NCBI RefSeq assembly: GCF_902806685.2
Contig: NC_048543.1
Coordinates: forward strand, 6,490,106 to 6,554,105
From: Maniola hyperantus
Taxonomy: Eukaryota; Arthropoda; Insecta; Lepidoptera; Nymphalidae
Length of the DNA stretch: 64,000 nt
Reading direction: 5' to 3'
The notes under the pieces were generated by a model. It did not search any database. It worked only from the letters and a program-made list of their open reading frames with translations, and had not been told where the DNA came from. This document shows positions 11,200 through 22,196 of the stretch, piece by piece (within the stretch, counting starts at the first letter, position 1; each line of letters starts with the position of its first letter). A program made the position numbers and the translations under genes.

Positions 11200-11555
11200 A
11201 ATAGGTAGGTATATAATAAAGGTATTTATTTGGTAAAAGCGGACATTTTAACTAATGTCTAAACAAAGACGCCCTTTCGGTGTAGGTAATCTAAATTACT
11301 TAGTACATTGTATGACCAGTAGGTACGGCGCGACTAAACTAATAAATCTGTAATATAAACATCAGCAGAAATCATTTGATGAATGGCGTCACAGACGTAG
11401 AACCCACGCAAACGCGCCATTTTAATCAGAGCGAGGATCTTGCAACCTCACGCGACCGCAGACCTTATGATTGGGACAGAAACGGAGCGAAGCGATAAAA
11501 AGTACAGCATACTGAATGTTGAACCAAGCCAAATTATGCCTGAATATACTGAGGG
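11200..11555. other. No gene recognised
   Basis: Unremarkable sequence. The minus frame 11422-11619 overlaps MITE M5 and is not believed. Confidence 0.4.
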
Positions 11556-11559
11556 TGAA

Positions 11560-11692
11560 ATCTAAAGAGCACACTCTGACTTTGCTTAGGTTACAACGAG
11601 ACAGATGTATATCTCTCACATAAATCTGTCTCGTTTTAACTCAATCTTAAGTCTGAGCAAAGTCAAAGTGCGCTCTATAGATCTTAGCCTTA
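11560..11692. mobile_element. MITE M5
   Basis: The left arm ATCTAAAGAGC...TGACTTTGCTTA and GAGACAGAT is mirrored on the right by ATCTGTCTCG and TAAGTCTGAGCAAAGTCA...GCTCTATAGAT. The arms are imperfect. A fragment of the same family lies near 30957-30990. Confidence 0.7.
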
Positions 11693-11699
11693 GACTGTA

Positions 11700-12070
11700 A
11701 CTTTAAGTCGAAGAGCTTACTCACAGTGCGAGCACACTTGTTACCCTACATCCACATTCTTCACGCGCTCAAGTAAAGGTGTGGACGGCCTCAGCTCGCC
11801 TTTCCTCTATTGCGTTACAATGTATGAAGTCACAGGCTCGTTTCGCTGACTACTTTCCCCCTTCAGTCCACTCGTCGTCGTAGGCTGACCTCATTCAGGA
11901 CCTCCATTGCGAGCTTCTGGCATTGCGCTTTAAAAACACTAAAACATTCAAGGGGTGAGATAGAAGACTATACAGAGTCGAGGTGCTCAGATTTCGTTTT
12001 GGGCTACTAGATAATATATCAGACAAACAAACATTATCGCATTTGTATATTAATATTTATACCTGGAGAT
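11700..12070. other. No gene recognised
   Basis: No repeat or coding signal recognised. Confidence 0.35.
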
Positions 12071-12077
12071 ATATATT

Positions 12078-12309
12078 GGTCTGGTGGGAGGCTTCGGCCG
12101 TGGCTAGTTACCCCCCTACCGGCAAAGCCGTGCCGCCAAGCGATTTAGCGTTACGGTACGATGCCGTGTAGAAACCAAAGGGGTATGGGTTTAATAAAAA
12201 CTGCCATACCCCTTCCAGGTTAGCCCGCTATCATCTTAGACTGCATCATCACTTACCACCAGGTGAGATTGCAGTCAAGGGCTAACTTGTATCAGAATAA
12301 TAAAAAAAA
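12078..12309 (+). mobile_element. LINE/SINE 3' tail, GGCAAAGCCGTGCCGCC family
   Basis: Carries CTACCGGCAAAGCCGTGCCG, GATTTAGCGTTACGGTACG, CCATACCCCTTCCAGG and the CACTTACCACCAGGTGAGAT palindrome, ending in A-rich sequence. Related copies are at 38006-38105 (minus) and 46180-46310 (plus). The A-rich end suggests a retroposon 3' UTR. Confidence 0.65.
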
Positions 12310-12710
12310 GATATTTTTCCGTTTGCTCGTTAGGAAAATATAAAAGAATTCCTAAAAAAATTATAATATATACCTTTTATTTATTTCACACATTTCTTGC
12401 TGATTTGAGGAATTATAATATATTTTTCCTAGGAATTGTATACATACATTTTACAATAAAATATTTAATGCAAACCTAATTTAGTTTAATGATTTAATTA
12501 AAGCTGACCTATATTCATAATAGTCAGCCTTTTATGATGAAATTAAAACAATTTCAATGTTAGTAAATAACTTCACAACGTCAACTTTTAATAGTAACCA
12601 GTCACTCTTATATAATTTAGTACCTACTCGTGTAGAGCTTTTCAACGAATGCTTTTATAGATTGCTTATACCTACCTACCAGTTGTTTAATCTTTTTGTA
12701 GGTATATAAA
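12310..12710. other. No gene recognised
   Basis: Very AT-rich; nothing recognised. Confidence 0.45.
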
Positions 12711-12713
12711 TTC

Positions 12714-12920
12714 CTAGATGATTCCCGCGACTTCGTTCGCGTGGATTTAGGAGTTCCCGCGGGAACTCGTTGATTTTCCGGGATAAAAAGCTGCCTATGT
12801 CACTCTCCAGGTCTTTACTATACCCATGAAAAAATTACGACGATCCCTTGCTCAGCTGCGAAGTGATTGAAGGACAAACCAGCAAACCAACAAACACTTT
12901 CGCATTTATAATATGAGCAG
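12714..12920 (-). mobile_element. HelC Helitron-like element
   Basis: CTAGATGATTCCCGCGACTT, CGTTCGCGTGGATTTAGG, CCTATGTCACTCTCCAGGTC and AACAAACACTTTCGCATTT, reading to the TC end on the minus strand near 12920. Confidence 0.7.
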
Positions 12921-12924
12921 TGAT

Positions 12925-12980
12925 AGTAATAGCCTAGTAGTTAAGACGCCCACCTCCAATTCGGGAGGACGGGGGTTCAC
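12925..12980 (+). repeat. S1 SINE head fragment
   Basis: TAGCCTAGTAGTTAAGACG (A-box like) and GGGGGTTCACTC (degenerate B box), cut by the P repeat at 12985. Confidence 0.55.
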
Positions 12981-12984
12981 TCTT

Positions 12985-13397
12985 TTAGGGTTCCGTACTA
13001 CAATCGTATTTTTTCGACATTTTGCACGATAATTCAAAAACTGCGATGCATAAAAATAAATAAAAATCTGTTTTAAAATGTACAGGTGAAGACCTTTCAT
13101 ATGATACCCCACTTGATATAGTTATCTCACTTCGAAAGTTGAAAATACTATTTATTAGTTCATGACCACAATTTTTTTTTGTGTGATCTAACCCTAAATT
13201 CACGGTTTTCAGATTTTTCCCCAAATGTCAGCTATAAGACAAGACGTACCTACCTGCCAAATTTCATTATTCTAAGTCAACGGGAAGTACCCTGTAGGTT
13301 TCTTGACAGACCGACAGACAGACAGACAGACAGACAGGCAACAAAGTGATCCTATAAGGGTTCCGTTTTACCTATTGAGGTACGGAACCTTAAAAAC
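12985..13397 (-). repeat. P repeat, nearly full length
   Basis: Minus-strand copy: GAGGTACGGAACC at the right, then the GACA run, TTCTTGACAGACC, the GGGGTATCATATGAAAGG block in reverse and GTACGGAACCCT at the left. Inserted in S1 sequence. Confidence 0.75.
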
Positions 13398-13399
13398 AG

Positions 13400-13815
13400 G
13401 TGTTCTACACACTTGTTACCAGTTAAACTTGTAGTTAATAATATGTTCATTATCGTATCCTCGTAGCCACTTTAGAATTCATTCAATAATATAAATTAAA
13501 CATAATGGATATTGATCAATCAAGTTATCTATTCATGAACAAGCCTATTTAAAAAGCTTTTAACCGGAGTCTGTGTTCAGTGATTAATTTACCTGTTGTA
13601 CAAAATCCACGATGTTCTATTTTACTTCCAACCACTCCTAGTCCATAATAAGTACCTACCTACTAGTATTATGGTCGAGATCGATGTTAGTCGAGGCGTG
13701 ACCATATTTTTCCACTTTAGGTGCTCTTTGTGATGAAAAATAATATGAGAGAATAAAAATAATCTTTAGGTATACCTATCTATCTATGCGTCTATACTCT
13801 ATACTCCATATCTTC
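13400..13815. other. No gene recognised
   Basis: No repeat or coding signal recognised. Confidence 0.4.
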
Positions 13816-13820
13816 AGCAT

Positions 13821-13951
13821 GTGACAGGTCGAGATGGCAATCGGGGTATGAGGCGAGGGATACCCCGTGCTAAACCGGTTCGGGATAGCGCGGGTGAATG
13901 ACGTGCGGGTGCGGGGGGCGTCCACCCCGATTGCCATCTCAAACTGTCGCG
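13821..13951. mobile_element. MITE M1, copy 1
   Basis: Inverted ends GACAGGTCGAGATGGCAATC and GATTGCCATCTC..CTGTC with a GC-rich core containing GGGATAGCGCGGGTG. Other copies at 19107, 32289 and 61809. Confidence 0.75.
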
Positions 13952-13984
13952 AACTATACAAATATTTACTACAAAATTCAAAAG

Positions 13985-14230
13985 TGTGTTAATCTGTCTG
14001 CTGGCTGAATCACGGCGCATCTATTTAAACCGATTTTGACGAAATTTGGTACAGAGATAGATTGTATCACTCAAAAGAGTTTTTACAGGGTTTTTAAATT
14101 CTCATCCACTTAACCGATTTTGACGAAAGGTTTTGGAAATAGCTTGCATCTCAGAGTTGGTTGGACGTAGAATGCATTTATCGCGGAAAATCAAAGAGTT
14201 CCCACGTGATTCTTAAAACCTAAAACATGA
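13985..14230 (+). mobile_element. HelB Helitron-like element, rearranged
   Basis: AACCGATTTTGACGAAATTT occurs at about 14029 and TAACCGATTTTGACGAAAGG again at about 14110, so part of the unit is duplicated. The CTAG end is missing. Confidence 0.55.
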
Positions 14231-14282
14231 TCTACTAATACACGTTTCAACTACTATCAAACAAGTTTATAAGGCAGTCTTT

Positions 14283-14472
14283 ATTACTTTTTTTTTTTTT
14301 TTTTAAAAGAATATTAGCCATGTTAAATGACTAATATTCCCCTTTCCTCTCCAAATAAGCGTCAAGCTTGTGCTAGGAGTAGGTACGACAATAGTCCAAC
14401 GGGCGGGGTGTGAACCGTCGACCTTTCGGTTTTCAGACCACTGCTTTACCCGTTGAGCTATTGAGGCTAGGT
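14283..14472 (-). repeat. S2 tRNA-derived SINE
   Basis: On the minus strand: GCCTCAATAGCTCAACGGGT (A-box region), GGTTCACACCCC-type B box, TTGTCGTACCTACTCC and GGGGAATATTAGTC, with a poly(A) tail seen as T18 or so at 14288. RNA polymerase III promoter boxes are expected in this class. Confidence 0.75.
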
Positions 14473-14474
14473 AG

Positions 14475-14910
14475 GTACGTTGTGGTGAAGCGTTAGTTCC
14501 AGCGAAGTTTACGAAAGGTTTTAAGATCGATCGCGGTTTACTTATGCATAACGACCGGACTCGTAGCCTCATGCAATGTAAGAAACCTATACCCTATATT
14601 TATGTAAAATATTATACAAATATTTCTGTCCTCCTTTTGCTAAAAAGCGACTAACTCTAAAAAGAGAGCTGTCGTTAAAAGACATGGGAAAAAACTCATG
14701 TTGAAAAACTAAACTAAAAACCTTAGTCCTATGTAGCATTTTTTATGCTCAACTGATCAAATAAAATAAAATAAAAGAATATAAAACAATATATAATAAA
14801 AAATAAATAAAAAAAAATTTCAATTGCTCAAGACAGATTAATGAAGAGATTTTTATACTCCACAGTCTTGAGCCGCTTGTGTCCAGTGGCTCCTCCCAAT
14901 CCGAGTTGGG
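14475..14910. other. No gene recognised
   Basis: AT-rich; includes an AAATAAAAT-type low-complexity run at 14755-14820. Confidence 0.45.
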
Positions 14911-14913
14911 ATC

Positions 14914-14971
14914 CTTAGGATTTATTTTGCAGTAACACAACCGATTGTGTTACTGCAAAATAAATCCTAAG
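14914..14971. repeat. Perfect hairpin, 27-bp arms, loop CCGA
   Basis: 14914-14940 and 14945-14971 are exact reverse complements around a 4-nt loop. The arms hold GGATTTATTTTGCAGTAACA. No other copy was seen. Confidence 0.92.
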
Positions 14972-15725
14972 ATTATCCAGTAAACCCATGTAATGTACAG
15001 AATGTCGTATCAAGTGTGTTGTATACTTACTTATACCTTTCTATAATATTGAAAGTATTCGGCTTATACTCATAAACCAGCGGTGTGTAGTCATTTCAAA
15101 CTCCAAACCTTAGAAGTCAACAATCAATCAACCTTAGATAGCGACCATGCCAGGACTTCCAAACTGTTCTCTGATAATCGTTAATTAATAACCGACTTAC
15201 CTATTGTAAAATTATAATATCCAGAATTCACTCGATAAATCTTAAGTTTTAATTCAGAGAAATAACAAATAGATAGAACATAATATTATAAGCATTCATA
15301 AAATAAAATTTACCTAAATATACAAAATCTATAAATAAGTAGGTGTTTAACTACCCCTGTTTGTTCTGAATAATAAAGAAAAGAATCTGTAAACGAAACA
15401 CGAAATAAAGGCGATCGTTTTGGTTCTATCTGAATTCTGAGCCAAATTGTTCGTACTCCATACGATAATACTTAGGTAGGTACATAGAACAACATCGTTC
15501 CCGTCCAAAATCCTCCTTGCAAATCTAGTGTAAGTTTTACAAAGAACAAATCGTCGTCATCGATTTGTTACAAACGTAAGTGTAGGCTCTTCAGTTTGTA
15601 GGCTGATATCTAGAGACGTGCACTCACTTGCGACTAACACACAAGATTCAGTCGTATTTGGCATCAGATACCCATAAAATTATGGAACAACGTTGCAATT
15701 TTAGTAGTGCCTATAAAACAGACAC
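14972..15725. other. No gene recognised
   Basis: Nothing coding or repetitive recognised. Confidence 0.4.
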
Positions 15726-15732
15726 AGAAAAA

Positions 15733-16345
15733 GCGCTGATAGCCTACTGGTTAAGACGTCAGCCTCGCAGGTTCGGTTCCGGGCACACATCTCTAACTTT
15801 TCGCAGTTATGTACGTTTTAAGCAATGATACTTTATTTTAATTTTAAACTTTTTATTTTAAACTAGCTTTAACGGTGAAGGAAAATATCGTGAGGAAAAC
15901 ATGCCTGAGAGTTCTCCATAATGTTTTCGACGGTGTGTGAAGTCTGGCAACTCGTACAACAACACTGAGTCGGGACTCCGAAACAATCAACCGCGACCCA
16001 GCCACGTCCGCCGAGGCGGACTCTCCACCGGAGACCCACTCGCTAGGTCCCCCCACCGCACGTCCGAGGCGCACCAATGAAGTGCGCCTCCCGTATCGGG
16101 GATCCAACGGGCGACAACCGCAGACCGACCGCCCGAAGCTGCCGCCAGAGCGGCAGGCGGCGATCCCACGCACGTCTCCCGCGTCCCATCCTTCGCTTCG
16201 TCCACTGTGCCCTCTGCTAGCCAGAGGCACACGCGGAGAAACCTTGGCTAGCTTGATGTATCTACTATAGCCAAAAGCCTTCTCAATCTACGAGGAGAAC
16301 CGTGTTCAGTAAGTAGAAGGCCGGCGATGAGTTCATGATGATGAT
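15733..16345 (+). repeat. S1 SINE, split by a GC-rich insertion
   Basis: Head at 15738 (GATAGCCTACTGGTTAAGAC), body TTAACGGTGAAGGAAAATAT and AGTTCTCCATAATGTTTTCG to about 15950. The tail resumes at about 16253 with AGCCAAAAGCCTTCTC and GGCCGGCGATGAGTTCATGA. The piece normally joining these parts is replaced by 15955-16252. Confidence 0.65.
15955..16252. other. GC-rich insertion inside SINE S1
   Basis: About 300 bp, far richer in G+C than the flanks (CGCGACCCAGCCACGTCCG, GGCAGGCGGCGATCCCACGC). It is open on both strands (minus 15853-16230, plus 16082-16270), as expected of GC-rich DNA. Probably a piece of a retrotransposon coding or 5' region, but no domain was recognised. Confidence 0.55.
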
Positions 16346-17535
16346 GAAAAAGTTTAGTAAGTGATATAAAAGTGATAAATAGGAGACTGCCCGACCTGCT
16401 GTTACTTACGAGATTTTTATTGTATTAACAGGAAACAGTCACTGGCATTACGTAACTGACTCGCCCACTAACTAGTTGATTGCAGTTTTATATCCACTGT
16501 TCTACAAAATCAACAAAAGTTGCCCGAGAAAAGTCGTCGTTCACATTGTTCTCTTTCTTTGTAGCAGAAACGCTAGCATGTGAGTACCGAACTTAAAGCT
16601 CCGGGGCACCACTCGCGAGCAATCTGTTTACGTAACAGCCCCGTTATACTCGAAGAGAGTTCCCGTAGTAGACGTTAAACATATTGCCTCATAAATCGCG
16701 AGAATCCCAGCCAGTGCTATACATCCGTACCGGTGTCGATTTGACTACGCTTTCCTTACTATTTCAGGACATTGAACAATCAGTGTAACATTAGTATTCC
16801 GTACGAACCGCCTATGTGGGCGTTAACATTCTTACATACCTACAATTTATAACGTGTTTTGCAAATCTTACTTCAGTGACACTTTCACTCCCATAATGAA
16901 AATGATAAGATTATACTTTAGATTTGTTAAAAAAGCAACATTTTAATTTTGTACAGCCTAATTTATATCTTTCTGAAATGCAAACCAGATCAGTTAGTAT
17001 TCAATTGTTTAATAATGCACTAATACTATCTTTAATTAGTATGTATAAATTAGACGATAATTTTCGATGTTTACCTAAAAGAAGCCATCATAAAAACAAT
17101 CTAAGCACAGACTGAATTTTCTAAAAGTTTTGGTAACACAAATCTCTAAACTTGAATCTATTTAAATTAGAATAGTTAAAATTTGAATGGTATACTTACT
17201 AGATTAATCTTTCATAATAAGATATCTGCTCTATTTAGTGTACCTACCAGAAACAGAACATTAATAAAACGTTTGCCAGACATGAGCCAGGGACGATCCC
17301 ACGTAAAACTCGAGCGAGATTTCAATCTACGAGAGGATATTTTATTTCACTTTTCCGCTCTAGGTGCAATCGAGATCGTTCATTTTATCGGAGTCGGCTA
17401 TTTTTGAGAAAATATATCCTTGCTATTTATAAGAGCGTCTAAATTGACTCTTTAACAGGAATGGACTTTCTTCTTAAAATTGAAGTGATTGCGAATTGCA
17501 GTTGAACTAAATGGGAACCAGAGATAATTTATTAG
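16346..17535. other. Apparently unique non-coding sequence
   Basis: No known repeat. The 16380-16860 and 17260-17400 parts are less AT-rich than their surroundings and free of repeats, so could hold regulatory DNA. No gene called. Confidence 0.35.
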
Positions 17536-17537
17536 TT

Positions 17538-17577
17538 CGCATCAGAGATAATTTACAAATAAATTATCTATGATGCG
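17538..17577. repeat. Near-perfect hairpin, 18-bp arms, loop CAAA
   Basis: CGCATCAGAGATAATTTA is mirrored by TAAATTATCTATGATGCG with one mismatch. CAGAGATAATTTA also occurs as a direct repeat at 17519. Confidence 0.85.
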
Positions 17578-18510
17578 ATCTATGTACCTACTTCGAGCAT
17601 TCACTGAAGAATGCGAAAATATGCTTTTGCGACTTCGCCCGTGAAACGATTTTATTTTTGGTAAAGTAGCATTATTTAACTATACTTGTACGCTATTTGA
17701 TTTTGAACTGCAAAAGTTGCATCAAAAATTGGTGCAGTGGTTTTTTCGCATAATACACAAAATATGATAATAGTATCTTTAGTAAGTATAATAATGAAAT
17801 GTCTTAACTGAGCAGGTACACTAACTGCACCTTTTTAAAATAATGTTTTACTTAATTTTTTTACAATATCCATGTTTTACACTAAGTACTATATAAAAAA
17901 AAATACCTTGTTAGTTTGTAAAAGTACGATGTACGCATTAAACGTGAAATCTTGTTAGTGTTCTTTTTCCTTTCTAAGTTCATTATACGAATATTATGTT
18001 CCTGTAAGCTCCTTTTACCTTCATTTAAAAGAGCTCAAAAGTATCGGAAAATGTAGGTAGTTTCCTGCTAGTGAAGAAACTTTATTATAAGTTTCGTTGT
18101 ATTTGCAACGTTCAATTCGATGATATTTTAAAATTCGATCAAAATGCATACTTTACAAAACTTGCGGCAGCCATATTGAAAATGAGAAGAAGAAGAAGAA
18201 GAAAAACTAATAAATCCAAAGACCGACCAGAAATCTTTTGTCGAAATTTGTTCAGACATATTGATTTGTCTAATTCCTGTCCCCATCAGATTTCTGGATG
18301 GCGTAAATCAAGATTCAATCAATTCTAAAATTGCCTAGACTTCCTACATAGCCCGATTCCTCCCTCTGGAAGTCGGTTTGGTCGGTCTGATCTTGAATTT
18401 CCCCCGTTAACGATAAAAAAGTCTCATTTGTCATGTTACCAAACTACTTATATTATGTGATATTTCATGCAAATTGATATTTTAATAATGTACCTATATC
18501 ATATTATAAG
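17578..18510. other. No gene recognised; AGA microsatellite
   Basis: The open frame 18071-18328 crosses an (AGA)n run at 18184-18202 and has no motif. Confidence 0.4.
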
Positions 18511-18514
18511 GCGA

Positions 18515-18738
18515 TTAGCTTATGCTCGCGACTTCGTTCGCGTGGACTACATAAATTTCAAACCCCTATTTCACCCCCTTACGGGTTGAATTTTCAAAAA
18601 TCCTTTTTTAGCGGATGCCTACGTCATAAGTAATAGCTACGTGCATGCCAAATTTAATCCCGATCTGTCCTGTAGTTTACGCTGTGCGTTGACAGATCAG
18701 TCAGTCAGTCATTTACCTTTTCCTTTCATATATTTAGA
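18515..18738 (-). mobile_element. HelA Helitron-like element, full length
   Basis: The minus strand reads A|TCTAAATATATGAAAGG ... GCATAAGCTAA|T. The CTAA end fits CTRR, and host A and T flank it. Confidence 0.8.
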
Positions 18739-19105
18739 TCTTTTTTTGAGAACTAAGCTTATACTTAGTTAAAAATATTTTCGCAGTTGTAAAGAGGAAG
18801 ACAGGTGAGGTTTTATCAGCGTCGAATGGGAACATTGGCCTCACCTCACAGTGACTTCCGTCCTTATCTAAGTTTACTTACGTTTGCCTGGGAACTACGA
18901 GTGAGAAGTCAGCTGTTCTTCCGTATGTACCTACCTACCTACAATACAAAACTTACTCGTTTCTAACTTTTGTGAAATGTTGAAACACTCCTATAGGAAT
19001 TATATGTAGATACCTATTCAATTATTTTTTTGACTATTTTCAAGACGTGTGACTCGCATATTGTTGTAATTAACGTCAATAAGGCCTATTAGCAGGTACG
19101 TACCT
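18739..19105. other. No gene recognised
   Basis: No repeat or coding signal recognised. Confidence 0.4.
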
Positions 19106-19106
19106 A

Positions 19107-19259
19107 CGCGACAGGTTGAAATAGCAATCGGGGAGGGAACGCCTCGCCACGCACTCCCGCGCTAACCCGGTGCGGGCGAGCGCGGCTGACATGTGGGTGT
19201 GCGGGGCGTCCCCCCGCCTCACCTCGTCCACACCCTGATTGCTATCTCGACCTGTCGTG
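19107..19259. mobile_element. MITE M1, copy 2
   Basis: CGCGACAGGTTGAAATAGCA at the left and TGCTATCTCGACCTGTCG at the right, with core CGCGCTAACCCGGTGCGGGC. Confidence 0.75.
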
Positions 19260-19354
19260 AACTATAGTTATTTTACACGTACTACTTTTGTAAGTGGTAA
19301 TAGAAGGTAATCTAGCAACATACCTATTTGATTTTTATGTATCCTCAATACTTA

Positions 19355-19640
19355 TAGGTTGCCGGCCCACTACCGAATACGAGCTTCCTCTCAGAATGAG
19401 AAGGGTTTAGGCCATAGTCCGCCACGCTGACCAAGTGAGGATTGGCAAACTTCACACACCTTTGAGAACAATAATGGAGAACTCTCAGGCATGCAGGTTT
19501 TCTCACAATGGTTTCCTTCTTTAAGTTTAAGCAAGTAAATTACACATAACTCTTAAAAATTAGAGGATTTGATTCGGGATTGAACGCCGATCCGCCGTAT
19601 ACCCGCTTGCCGCCTCAATATTATTATACCTATTGTATTC
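19355..19640 (-). repeat. S1 tRNA-derived SINE, nearly full length
   Basis: Reverse copy with CTCAGAATGAGAAGGGTTTA, GGCCATAGTCCGCCACGCTG, ATGGAGAACTCTCAGGCATG and a decayed promoter head (TTGAACGCCGATCC) near 19590. Confidence 0.7.
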
Positions 19641-19709
19641 ATATTTTAAAATGTACGCGCGTTTTAATGCAAATAATCTTTTTTTTTCATTACGATCTGT
19701 TCATTTAAA

Positions 19710-19875
19710 TTCATGTTAAAAACCGGTCAAGTGCAAGTCAGACTCGCATACGAAGGATTCCGTTGTCCGTACTTACCTACGGAATATGGACGATGATGGA
19801 AGGTAGCTGTACGGACTACCATCATCGTACAAAACATAAGTTATATTTTGTACGATGATGATAGGTACATCGTAA
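19710..19875 (-). repeat. P repeat end, rearranged
   Basis: AAAAACCGGTCAAGTGCAAG then AGTCAGACTCGCATACGAAG is the usual P terminus. Past 19765 the sequence becomes a local inverted repeat around CATCATCGTACAAAA and TTTTGTACGATGATG. Confidence 0.6.
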
Positions 19876-20220
19876 TAATATATAACACTATCATGGACTT
19901 ATATATTACTTCGTTCGTATGAACAGGGTTATTGAACAAACAAAATGGCACCGACTCATTGGTGTTTATGCACCAATGCAACCTGACGTCTGGATTTCAA
20001 ACGGGTCGTTCAATTGGTATCTAAGAGGTGATGCTGATTTATTTGGTCTCTATACCGTGAATAATTTTATTCGCTTGACCATATCATGTCATTTATATCG
20101 ATGAAAACTATATATTTTTTAAATTAATTTGCATGACAGCCATTTTGATTTTTTTCAAATAGAATACAATAGAAAATACTTACACACTGCCTTTGTGAAA
20201 ATTTCAACTCTCTACCTATT
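19876..20220. other. No gene recognised
   Basis: The plus frame 19919-20104 has no motif. Confidence 0.35.
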
Positions 20221-20221
20221 A

Positions 20222-20333
20222 CGGTTCATAAGATACAGCCCGCTGACAGCTACACAGACTGACAAACGGACGGACAGCGGAGGTTTAGTAATAGGATCCC
20301 GTAAGCACCTTTCGGGTACGGAACCCTAAAAAC
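20222..20333 (-). repeat. P-like repeat tail
   Basis: TTCATAAGATACAGCCCGCT, a GACA run, and GGGTACGGAACCCTAAAAA at the right end. Confidence 0.6.
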
Positions 20334-20548
20334 ACTTTCCATGTTACACCACATGAAATGTACAAATCGGAAAATTGAATAAACAGGCCGCCGCGATCGG
20401 TATGCAATAAGAATCTAAATCTATATTCGTGTAGTTAAGCGGTAAATACAGGGGATTCCGTTGGATTTTAGATACAAATCCGTTTAGGCACACATTCCTT
20501 TGTTTATGGTTTATTTGTTGAAACATTTGTGTTTCAAAACCAACAATA
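20334..20548. other. No gene recognised
   Basis: The minus frame 20344-20583 shows no motif. Confidence 0.35.
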
Positions 20549-20549
20549 T

Positions 20550-20593
20550 CATTATCATCATTATCAACCCATCGCCGGACCATACTGAGAACG
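20550..20593 (-). repeat. S1 SINE tail fragment
   Basis: ATCATTATCAACCCATCGCC plus CATACTGAGAACGG is the S1 tail, cut by MITE M3 at 20594. Confidence 0.6.
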
Positions 20594-20803
20594 GCGCGGT
20601 AATTACGTATCTCGCGACAGGCTTGCGACAGGCGTAAAGCTCGCGATCATTGCTGTCAAACGTCACACGTAACATCGGCTAGAGAGAAACAGCAATAGCC
20701 ACAAAGCAAAATAAGAAGAAGAGAGACAGCAAATGAACTGACGCATTGCTACTGCTGTCGCATTGCTGTCGCTACTGCAACGTTTTACGTAATCACCCCG
20801 CGG
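20594..20803. mobile_element. MITE M3
   Basis: GCGCGGTAATTACGTA at the left and TACGTAATCACCCCGCGG at the right are imperfect inverted repeats. The core has two CATTGCTGTCGC-type repeats. Inserted in S1. Confidence 0.65.
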
Positions 20804-20837
20804 ATCTCCTCTTGGAACGGAATAGAATTACTAGTTA

Positions 20838-21087
20838 CTACCCATATTATAAAGGCGAAAGTGTGTTTGTTTTTTGCGCGACTGGTTTGCTTGTTGGTTT
20901 GTGGGTTTGTTGGTGTGTCCTGCAATTGCATTGCTCGCAACGAGTCGACGTCATTTTTTGCATGGGGTAGATTACTATAGTCAAAGACCTGCAGAGTGAC
21001 ATAGGTTTCTTTTTATCTCGGAAAACCAAAGAGTTCCTACAGGACTTTTAAAATTTCCACGCGCACGAAGTCGCGGGCATCAGCTAG
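20838..21087 (+). mobile_element. HelC Helitron-like element
   Basis: TACCCATATTATAAAGGCGA at the start, TTGTTGGTGTGTCCTGCAAT inside, and CACGAAGTCGCGGGCATCAG then CTAG at 21087, host T following. Confidence 0.75.
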
Positions 21088-21218
21088 TAATATTATAACG
21101 ATAGAAAAGCGTGGCATTTTCAAAGCTTTCGGGTAGAATTCCAATGTAAATTGAAGTAAGCTATTAGCTGCTTAGTGAACGAAGGCATTGAGACTAAAAT
21201 ATAGATAAGTAAGTACAA

Positions 21219-21465
21219 GCTGATGCCGCAACTTCGTCCGTGTGGAATTAGATTTTTAAAATACATTCGGAATTTTTAAATTTTCCGGGATAAAAAGTAG
21301 CCTATGTCACTCTTCAGGTCTTTAATTATATCTATATAAAAAATCACGTTGATTTGTTGCTTCAATCAAACCAACAAACACCAAACAAACTCACTTTCAA
21401 CCGACCTTTTTTTGATCCTTACAAACCAACAATCAAACAAACTTTCGCATTTATAATATGGGTTC
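21219..21465 (-). mobile_element. HelC Helitron-like element
   Basis: AGCTGATGCCGCAACTTCGT, CCTATGTCACTCTTCAGGTC, a duplicated AACCAACAAACA region and CTTTCGCATTTATAATATGG. Opposite orientation to the copy at 20838. Confidence 0.65.
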
Positions 21466-21760
21466 CTTTTTAAAACAAAAATAAGATCGAGATTCATCAA
21501 ACACATTTTTTAAACAGTAAAACTGAAACCTGTTTAAAACTGAGCCTGGAAAACAAAAAGAAACCTCAGTGTTTGTTGTTTGTTCATGTTTTGTTCTAAT
21601 AATTTAGTATAAGTAGGTACTTACCTACTAACGCAAAGTTCGAGTGCTGAAGCGATCTATCGACAACCCACTGAGTGATATAATATACCACAGAGTAGCA
21701 GACATTATTGCCTACACTTCATATGATCACTAAAAAGTGCCCCCTCCTAATTATACAAAA
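21466..21760. other. No gene recognised
   Basis: No repeat or coding signal recognised. Confidence 0.35.
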
Positions 21761-21761
21761 A

Positions 21762-21919
21762 AAGCACGCGACCTTGTCCACTTGGATTTAGGTTTTTTAA
21801 AAATTCCATGGAAACTGTTTGATTTTCCGGGATATAAAATAGCCTTTTTACGTTTTTATATGTTTTATAGGCTAGGCTGTGAAAAGGTAACAGACAGACA
21901 CACTTTCGTATTTGTAATA
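21762..21919 (-). mobile_element. HelB/C Helitron-like remnant
   Basis: GCGACCTTGTCCACTTGG, GATTTTCCGGGATATAAAAT and GACAGACACACTTTCGTATT, ending directly against the HelA copy at 21920. Confidence 0.6.
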
Positions 21920-22158
21920 TCTAAATATATAAAAGGAAAGGTGACTGACTGACTGTCTTACTGTCTGACTGACTGACTGACTAATCTATCAACGCACAGC
22001 TTAAACTACTGGACGGATCGGGCTGAAATTTGGCATGCAGATAGCTATTATGACGTAGGCATCCGCTAAGAAAGGATTTTTGAAAATTCAACCCCTAGGG
22101 GGGTTAAATAGGGGTTTGAAATTTGTGTAGTCCACGCGAAGTCGGGAGCATAAGCTAG
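21920..22158 (+). mobile_element. HelA Helitron-like element, full length
   Basis: A|TCTAAATATATAAAAGGAA at 21920, GACTGACTGACTGACTAATC, CATCCGCTAAGAAAGGATTT, and GCATAAGCTAG|T at 22158. Host A and T flanks are intact. Confidence 0.85.
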
Positions 22159-22196
22159 TTATAAAATGAAACACTACCCTTCACTACCCTTATTTC

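Noticed and set aside
15853..16230. Minus-strand open frame of 125 codons
   Set aside because: It runs through SINE sequence and the GC-rich insertion; composition is Arg/Gly/Ser-rich as expected of a non-coding GC-rich frame.
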